Of a DNA stretch of 64,000 nt, positions 56,420 to 64,000 are shown one piece after another (within the stretch, counting starts at the first letter, position 1; each line of letters begins with the position of its first letter). The translations under genes were made by a program, and so were the position numbers. The DNA comes from Anodontia alba. Taxonomy: Eukaryota; Mollusca; Bivalvia; Lucinida; Lucinidae. The stretch spans positions 69,346,768 to 69,410,767 of the forward strand of contig OZ024826.1 of the NCBI GenBank assembly GCA_964016985.1, read 5' to 3'. The notes under the pieces were generated by a model. That model did not search any database. It saw nothing but the letters and a program-made list of their open reading frames with translations, and had not been told where the DNA came from.

Positions 56420-57142
56420 GTAGGATTGATAAAAACACATTTTGTTTCTTCACCTGTGAGGTATTTCACTGAAGACATCATTTTTACTGAGCAAAAGGGA
56501 AAAAGGGAATAATATATAGTGTCTGCTACCAATACTGCTGTAAATGTATTGATATTTTAACAAAAATGTGTCATAGTTTTCAGGTAATGTTATGGTACTA
56601 AGTCCCATTGCTAAATTTAGTATGCATTTATCTGCTTAATGTTACGTATTTGATACAACCTAGATTCACACAAAAGATCTGTCTGAGAAACATTGATTGC
56701 TTTCTGTTTATTGTATTCGTGGACCTGAATGAAGAAAAACTGTTTACAGTAACTGTGACTTGTTGCAGTAATACATAAATGTGAGCATGAAAATGAACAA
56801 CAAAAAATAATGTATGTTAAAACTTAAAAACATAGAGAAGACGTGGTATGACTGCGCCAAACTTTTAATACTTCCTAAGATGTTGAATAAGGTTTTGAAA
56901 GCCAGCCAAGAACATTTTACTTGTTCAGGCAATTCACATTTGAGGTATTTGCCTTTTGATTGCCATAAAAAAGCCTATGTTTGATCTTGTCCATCTCTTT
57001 TGATCATTATCTCTTGAAACTTGCAAATAACCAGTTCAGGTATAAAGTCTTGCTTGAGTTCGAATTATAGCCTGATCGGAATAGTCATATTTGAGTTATG
57101 TCCCCTCAAATACATGTACTAAAAATTTCATATGGACTTGTA
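56420..57142. other. DELE1 intron, no feature seen
   Basis: AT-rich, apparently unique to about 57000; then a repeat edge. Confidence 0.4.
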
Positions 57143-57890
57143 AGCTCACCTGAGCACACAGTCCTGCACCCCTGGGCCAATTTCAGTTAAACCACAGGAA
57201 TGTTGCCTATGTGACTCTCTACCAAAAAAAAACAACTAAAATTGTTCTGATCAGAAATCCAAGATGGCTGCCATTGCCGCCATCTTGAAAGTCTGTTTTG
57301 AACTTGTCCTTGACTGAAAGGCCAATTGACTCTAAACTTCATAGGAACTATTGGGATGACGTACATCAAAAACCACTAAAATCATTCTGATTTTAAACCC
57401 ACAATGGCCGCCATGGCTGCCATCTTGAAAATCTATTTTGAACTTCTTCTCCCGAACCAAAAGGGCAGTTGACTCGAAACTTGGTAGGAAGTATCGGGGG
57501 CGACTCGTAGATAAAAGCTAAGGTGGCCGCCAACTTGAAAATTTATTTTGAATGTCTTCTCATGAATCCAAGGGCTAAGTGACTCAAAAGTTGGTAGGAA
57601 GTATGAAGGGGTGACTTGTAAATAAAAAATAGCTAAAATCCTTCCTATCGAAAATCCAAGATGACCACCATCTTGAAGATTTATTTGGAGCTTCTCCTGA
57701 ACAAAAAGGCCAGTTGACACAAAACTTGGTAGGAAGAATCAGAATGACTTGTAGACAAAAAATATCAAAAATCTTCTCATTTAGAAATCCAAACTGGCCA
57801 CCACGGCACTATCTTGAAAACTAATTTTGAACTTCTTCTGAACCAAAAGGCCATTTGACACAAAAGTTATGATGCAGATTATATTTTCTT
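57143..57890. repeat. element Q, C-type units, truncated
   Basis: AGCTCACCTGAGCACACAGT begins a head lacking its hairpin partner. Five C-type units follow, with AAGATGGCTGCCATTGCCGC. No 3' terminus. Confidence 0.7.
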
Positions 57891-60152
57891 AGGTCACCTG
57901 AGACAAAGGCTCACTGGTGAGCTTATAGTACGACTAGCCTCTGTTGTTGTTATCTGTCCATCTGTAGTCTGTCGTCTGTAGTCTGTCGTTTGTCGTCTGT
58001 CGTTTGTCGTCTGTAGTCTGCCAACATTTTCAAACATCTTCTCCTCTGAAACCACTGGGCTGATTGAAGTCAATTTCATGGGGATTGGGGAACGAACGTT
58101 TATTCGCAGGGTTCATGTCACATGACCAAGATGGCCACCATGCCCATATAAGGTAAAAACCCTTCAAAAATCTTCTCCGGAACCAGTAGGCCGATTGTCA
58201 TGAAACTTGGTATGTAGCATTAGGAACTTGAGTCAGTCATATTTTGTTCAGATGATGACACTTGGATGACCTTGACCTATTTTAGGCCAAGGTCAAATTT
58301 GTTTGCATAGACTTTTGTATGAGAAACAGTCAAAACCTTGTATTTTTCAGAAACTATTGCAGCCTGTGGTCTGAAAAATGGCGATGCAGTGGGCTAAATG
58401 AGTAAATAAAACAACATGAGTATTCAAGGTCAAGGTCATTCCTTGACTTTGGCCCAAGGTTATTCAAATATGAAAATTAAAACTTGTTTTTCTCAAAAAC
58501 TACTGGGCCATTTGTAACCAAATTTCATATGAAAATTTTTAGGAATAAGAAAATGAAAATTAATTAATATGAGTTTGGTCACCTGACAATATGGCAGCCT
58601 TGCCATATAAAGTAAAAACCCTTTAAAAATCTTCTTCTCCTGAACCAGTTGGCTGATTGTCATGAAACTTGGTATGTAGCATTGGGGACTCAAGCGAATC
58701 ATAGTTTGTTCAAATGATGGCACTTGGATGACCTCGACCTATTTTAGGCCAAGGTCAAATTTGTTCACATAGACTTTTGTATGGGAAAAAGTCAAAACCT
58801 TGTATTTTTCAGAAACTATTGCAGCCTATGGTCTGAAAATTGATAGATGCAGTGAGCTAAATTAGTAAATACATGAGTATTCAAGGTCATTCCTTGACCT
58901 TGGCCCAAGGTCATTCAGATATGATAGCCACCATGCCCATATAAGAGCCCTTTAAAATCTTCTTCTCAGGAACCAGTGGGCTGATTATCATGAAACTTGG
59001 ATTGTAGCAGTGGGGACTCAAGCCAATCATAATTTATTCAAATGATGACCCCTGGATGGCCTTGACCTATTTTAGGCCAAGGTCAACTTTAGTCCCATAG
59101 ACTTTTAAATGGGAAAAAGTCAAAACTGTGTATTTAACAGAAACTATTCCAGCCTGTGATCTGAAAATTTGTAGATGCAGGTAGCTAAGTAAGTAAATGA
59201 AACTGCATGAGTATTCAAGGTCAGGGTCATTCCTTGACTTTGGCCCAAGGTCATTCAGATATGAAAATTAAAACTTGTTTTTCTCAGAAATCCCTGGGCC
59301 ATTTGTAAATAAATTTCATAGGAAAGCTTTTAGGAACAAGGAAATGAAAATTAATAAATATGAGTTTGGTCACATGACAAATATGGCTGCCATGCCCATA
59401 TATGCTAAAATCATTTAAAAAACCATCTTCTTTGCAACCAATGGACTGATTGCCTTGAAACTTAGTATGTAGTATTGGGGTCTTGGGGCCCATCGTAGTT
59501 TATTCAAATGATGACTGGCTTGACCTTGACCTAATTAACATCAAGGCCAAGTTTGATCTGAAAATTTGTAGATGCAGGTAGCTAAGTAAGTAAATAAAAC
59601 TACATGAGTATTCAAGGTCAAGGTCATTCCTTGACCTTGGCCCAACGTCATTCAGATATGAAAATTAAAACTTGTTTTTCTCAGAAATCCCTGGGCCATT
59701 CATTACCAAATTTCATAGGAAAGCTTTTAGGAATAAGGAAATGAAAATCAATAAATACGAGTTTGGTCACATGACAAATATGGCTGCCATGCACGTATAT
59801 GCTAAAATCATTTAAAAATTTCTCCGCAACCAATGGACTGAATGCCTGGAAACTTGGTATGTAGTATTGGGGTCGTTTTTGGAAACTATTGTTGCCTGTG
59901 AACTTTAATGTTTTATTTGCAATAAACTAATTGAGTAAATGAAGCTACATGAGTATCAAAGGTCAAGGTTACACCTTCGAACTCACCCCTGGATTCATGA
60001 TCCTAAGGAGGGACATAAAGCCCCATAACATGAGCCTGGCTTCCAATAAGCATAGTAACAGTCCATGGGACAGTCTTCTAAAATGACCTAAAAATTCATT
60101 TAAAAAAAAATCTCAGCACTCGGGTGAGTGGTTTAGGAGCATTGGTCCTCTG
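57891..60152. repeat. minisatellite-cored element with long units
   Basis: The head AGGTCACCTGAGACAAAGGC with GGTGAGCTTATAG is followed by GTCTGTCGTCTGTAGTC repeats (57955-58020). Long units of about 320-350 bp contain TCACATGACCAAGATGGC, CAAATGATGACACTTGGATG and TATTCAAGGTCAAGGTCATT. The end CACTCGGGTGAGTGG...GGTCCTCTGG lies at 60117-60152. Confidence 0.72.
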
Positions 60153-60338
60153 GTTTCCTTTGGGATCATTGAGCCTATCCTAGTTATTTTGAAAATTGAA
60201 TATCACTTAAGCTGGCACTAGGGGGGCATATGCAGCCTCGCAAACTACAGTGTTGCATATGAAGAGACTCAATCAAACCGAGTCTCGGATTTTCGTGATT
60301 TTGTGTGTTCTTTGTTACCAAAGGCAATCCTTTTTGAC
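60153..60338. mobile_element. second copy of the 190-bp repeat (inverted)
   Basis: Reverse complement of the insertion at 8368-8590: TTTCCTTTGGGATCATTG, GAAGAGACTCAATCAAACCG and TTGTGTGTTCTTTGTTACC match with few differences. Here it lies between two minisatellite elements. Confidence 0.75.
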
Positions 60339-61882
60339 TTTTTTATTGTAGATCAAAAATAGCTAAAATTATTCCTTTCAAAAATACAAGATGATGTTCA
60401 TGGCAGCCATCTTGAAAATATATTTTGAAGTTTTTCTTCCAAGCGAAAAAGCCAGTTGACGCAAAACTTGGTAGGAAGTATCAGAGCGACTTGTAGGTCA
60501 AAAATAGCTAAAATCAATTAGTTCTGAAATCCAAGGTGGCTGCCATGGCTGCCATGAAACTCTATTTTGAACTTCATCTCCTGAACTGAAAGGCCAATAG
60601 ACTGGAAACAGCCGGCCTCGGTGGCTCAGTTGGATGCGCCGTCCGACTGGAGACCAGGAGGTCGCGGGTTCAACCCCCGCCAAGGTCGGCAACATTCTTT
60701 CGTGGAGATTGATCATGAAATATTTTCTACGGTCATTCTCTCCCTTCCGCTGATTCAAGAAGGGCAGTTGTCAGTTTCTGGCGAAAGAATGTGCACAGTA
60801 CTGGTTAACCGCTTAGAGGACTAAGCCTGCCCAGTAAACGTGTGGTTAGGTAAACTGACTGCGCTCGACATGACCCCATTGGATTGACTGGGCCATAAAA
60901 CCTCAACACAAACAAAAGACTGGAAACATGGAAATACTGAGGTCTCTTGTAGATTAAAATAGCTTAAATCATTTCGATTGGAATCCAAGATATCTGCATG
61001 ACCCTCATTTTGAAAATCTATTTTGAATTTCTGCTGAATGGAAAGGCCATTTGACTCGAAACTTGATAGGAAGTATCAGGGTGACTTGTAGATCAAAAAT
61101 AGCTAAAATAGTTCCAGTCCAAAGTCCAAGATGGCTGCCACAATTGCCATCTTGAAAATCTCTTTTGAACTTCTCATGAACCGAAAGTCCAACTGACTTT
61201 AAATATCATTGAGAGTAACAAGATGACTTGTGGATAAAAAAGTAGCTAAAATAGATCAGATCGGAAATCCAAGATGGTTACCATCTTGAAAATTTATTTT
61301 GAACTTCTTCTCCTGAATGGAAAAGCCAGCTGGCACAAAACTTGGTAGGAAGTATCAGAGTGACTTGTAGATCAAAAATAGCTAAAACTGTTTCAGTCAT
61401 AAATCCAAGATGGAGACCGTGGTGGCAATGTCTGCCATCTTGAAAATTTATTTTGAACTCATCCTGAATTGAAAGGCCAATTGTCTGGAAACTTGATAGG
61501 TAATATCAGGGTGACTTGTAAGCCAAAAATAGCAAAAATCATTATGATCTGTGATTTAAGATGGCTGCCATGGCCACCATGTTCTATTTTGAACTTCTAC
61601 TCCTGACCTGTAAGGTCAGTTGACTCGAAATTGATAGGAACTATCAGGGTGACTGGTAGATGAAAAAATAGCTATAATTGTTCCAGTCAGAAATCTAAGA
61701 TGGTGGCCATTTTGAAAATGTAATTTGAACTTCTTCTCCTGAGCTGAAAGGCCAGTTGACTTGAAATCATTGGACATTTGGAGGTGACGTCAAATTACTG
61801 CCCTAGGATAAAAAATAGCCTTGCCCTAGGGGTTACTTGTTTGGTACTCATGTGAGCAATACAGGGCCGTCTTGGCCCTCGT
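60339..61882. repeat. element R, C-type units, 5' truncated
   Basis: About nine units with GTAGATCAAAAATAGC. The 3' end CTCATGTGAGCAATACAG, hairpin GGGCCGTCTTGGCCC and TCGTG lies at 61847-61883. A SINE is inserted at 60611-60916. Confidence 0.75.
60599..60928 (+). mobile_element. tRNA-derived SINE, intact, 12-bp duplication
   Basis: AGACTGGAAACA at 60599-60610 and 60917-60928 flanks 60611-60916. The head is tRNA-like with a good A box (TGGCTCAGTTGGATGC) and B box (GGTCGCGGGTTCAACCCCCG). The tail is GGCCATAAAACCTCAACAC with a short A stretch. It is the best-preserved copy of the family also at 46961 and 55774. Both boxes would support pol III transcription. Confidence 0.9.
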
Positions 61883-62109
61883 GTAATAGAGAATATGTTG
61901 TCTGATTGATGGCAAATTCATTTTTAGTCAGAACTTTGTCAAACTTGCTGATTACCATGACATACATATAATATCTCAAGAGTTTGAAATCTGGCCGCAT
62001 TTCACAGAATACTTACCCTTGAGTGCCAATAAAGCCCACCTTTGACCTTTGTCCGACTGATTTTTGTTTGGATCCTTTTAGCTTAAATGAGCACATAGTG
62101 GCCAAGATT

Positions 62110-62368
62110 GGTCAATGTTTGGTCCCCCGTAGCCTAGTGGATAAGAGAGCTGACTCTTAATCCATTAGGTTTCTCAGCGCTGTGGTTCGAGCCTCTCTCG
62201 GGTCCCATGTGGGAAAGCCAAGTTCTGCTTACAGATGGTCAGGTGGTTTTTCCCAGGTTCTCCAGTTTTCGCCCACCTTTGATGAAAGATCGGCTCGATA
62301 TAAGTGAAATATTCTTGAAAGGGCCGTAAACCCAAGTCAAAAAAAAAAAAAAAAAAAAGGTCAATGTT
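62110..62368 (+). mobile_element. tRNA-derived SINE of a second family
   Basis: GGTCAATGTT at 62110-62119 and 62359-62368 flanks it. The head GTAGCCTAGTGGATAAGAG (A box) and GGTTCGAGCC (B box) is tRNA-like. The body has AAGTTCTGCTTACAGATGG, the tail GGCCGTAAACCCAAGTC and a poly-A of about 20. The long pure A tail suggests a fairly young copy. Confidence 0.9.
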
Positions 62369-62925
62369 CATCATCTGGTGTCTGTCATCCGTCTTGGTGC
62401 ATCAACTATTTGCTTTTTAAAAAAATTACTCCTCCTACACCCCTGGGTCAATTGATTCCAAACTTGGTAGGAAGTATCACAGTGACTTGTAAATAATAGC
62501 TAAAATTGCTCTGATTGGAAATTCAAGATGGTCGCTGTATCTTGCAAAGCTATTTTGAACTTCCTCTCCTGAACCGAAAAGCTGATTGACTTGACACTTG
62601 GTAGGAAGTATTGAGGTGACTTGTAGATCAAAAATAACTAAAATTGTTCAATTGAAAATTCAAGATGGCTGCTGTATTAAACTTTTTCTTTTGAACTGAA
62701 AGGCCAGTCGACTCAAAACCTGATAGGACTTGTACATCAAAAATAGCTAAAATTGTTCTGATTGGAAATCCAAGATACCATCGTGGCTATCTTAAAAAAA
62801 TCTATCTTAAACCTTCTCCTGAACCAAAAGGCAGAGTGACTTGAAACTAGGTAGGAAGTATTAGGGTGACTTATAAGTGAAAAATAGCTAAAATCATTCT
62901 GATCAGAAGTCCAAGGCTAGAATGC
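62369..62925. repeat. C-type units, fragment
   Basis: Four diverged units with ACTTGGTAGGAAGTAT and GTAGATCAAAAATA. This fragment continues the repeat interrupted by the SINE. Confidence 0.65.
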
Positions 62926-63684
62926 ACAGTCACAAATCCCCACGCTCGTTGCTACTGTTGCTAATAGGATGATGGATGGACAGACTTGCTCTCCCACACC
63001 CTCACCATGAGAGGAGGTCATGTAGCAAGTTTGGGTTAGATTCTGCCCAGTGGTTTAGGAGCAGATAGTGTCACAGACAGATGGATGAATGAACGGAAGG
63101 AAAAATAATGTTGCTTTTGCACACCCTTATCATGAGGGGAAGTGATGTAGCAAGTTTGGTTGAATTCTGCCCATTGGTTTAGGAGATAGCGTGATGGACA
63201 GATGGATGTGTAACAGGGAAAATTTTCATGACATTTTAATTTAGTGAAATTTGAATTTCATTTTGGTTTTGATGTCAAGTTTTTATTTTAGATACAATGT
63301 CTCATTCCTAAACAGAAGGCTAAACTATCACAAAGAGCTTTTTGCATTCAGTAAACAGATGCACAATAATTTGATTTGTACTAACCAAATAAGCCAAATT
63401 AGTACAACTATTGTTTGCCTTCTTTGTTGGGAAAAGATAAAGCCTTCATTTCATCTATTATTTAATAATAAGTGACTGTACTAAATGTGTGCATTATTAG
63501 GTCTTTTCCTTACAAAAGGTAAATCATTCACTGGTATGTGTGAAAAATGTAAGTGTTAATTCTAGTAAGTTAATCTTTTATGAGGACAGTATGGTCAATA
63601 ATCAAATGTCAAATTCTGCTAAGTCTTAAGTGACTGGTGACAGGTCAAAGTAAAAATGCAAACTTTGGTTGGTGCTTAAGATTG
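62926..63684. other. no gene seen; two short direct repeats
   Basis: A unit with ATGTAGCAAGTTTGG and CTGCCCA(G/T)TGGTTTAGGAG occurs at about 63019 and 63140. After 63240 the sequence is unique; the short frame at 63251-63475 is not recognised. Confidence 0.4.
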
Positions 63685-63697
63685 GTTGCTAAGCAAC
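63685..63697. promoter_or_regulatory. palindromic X-box-like site
   Basis: GTTGCTAAGCAAC is a perfect palindrome matching the RFX X-box half sites (GTTGCY and RGCAAC) with a 1-bp gap. Its use is unknown; no promoter is identified nearby. Confidence 0.35.
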
Positions 63698-64000
63698 AAC
63701 CAGTTTGACTGGCCCAAAGAAAATTAGAAGAAGGCCAGGTCAATGCAGTCTTAGTCATGCATCCAGATTGGGAAGTTGGAATCTTGCACTTCTACTGTCA
63801 AGGAGTCTAAATCTGGTGCTTGGACTGACGAGTCCAGAAGTTCATTTTCTTGAGTTTTGTGGACACTAAAATAATGTAACTTTACAAGTTTAGAAATAGG
63901 CACTGGCCTGTTGGCCATTGCCAGGAACAATTTCCACATGTGGGAATTAACTGTAAACACTGTATTGTATATGTGGAAAAATACGAAGAAAAAAATAACA

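Noticed and set aside
62120..62200. Functional tRNA gene
   Set aside because: A and B boxes are present but the cloverleaf is not convincing, and a poly-A tail with target duplication shows a SINE.

Overview
The window looks like AT-rich nuclear DNA of a bivalve mollusc. This is inferred from the split host gene, the dense minisatellite-cored repeats of the Pearl/HINE kind known from bivalves, three mariner elements, tRNA-derived SINEs with GTAAA/ATAAA-type tails, and a CR1/L2-type LINE. No bacterial or viral genome features are seen.

The only recognisable host gene is DELE1 (death ligand signal enhancer, the mitochondrial stress relay acting on HRI/eIF2alpha) on the + strand. Three exons are well supported: 38512-39231, 51358-51588 and 56264-56419. 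A fourth, 38361-38399, is tentative. All junctions are phase 0 and the exons read in the order of the vertebrate protein: hydrophobic N-terminal segment, low-complexity linker, then Sel1-like/TPR repeats. The C-terminal exons are not found by 64000. Introns of 12.1 kb and 4.7 kb are largely made of mobile elements.

Layout. 1-4.4 kb: piggyBac-like MITE and a decayed DIRS-like retroelement (minus strand) beside a long inverted repeat. 5.0-6.3 kb: mariner 1. 7.1-9.0 kb: minisatellite array with a nested 190-bp repeat. 9.06-15.4 kb: LINE (minus strand) with an esterase-type ORF1, its 3' UTR split by a MITE that carries a SINE. 15.6-16.1 kb: TIR element. 17.2-24.1 kb: arrays split by mariner 2. 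24.1-32.1 kb: array split by a hAT element, split by mariner 3, split by a rolling-circle-like element (four levels). 32-38 kb: further arrays. 38.4-56.4 kb: DELE1 with array-filled introns. 57-63 kb: arrays with two SINEs. 63-64 kb: unique sequence.

Main result of the hunt: a large set of different minisatellite elements share one 3' terminus, a short hairpin followed by TCTTG or TCTAG and then TT. In two cases the interrupted sequence (mariner 3 transposase, SINE) lets the empty site be deduced, and no target duplication is needed. This points to non-autonomous rolling-circle (Helentron/HINE-type) elements. Mariner 3 is otherwise an uninterrupted D,D34D transposase with perfect 29-bp terminal repeats, so it was disabled by that single insertion. 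All calls are by eye; no search was run.
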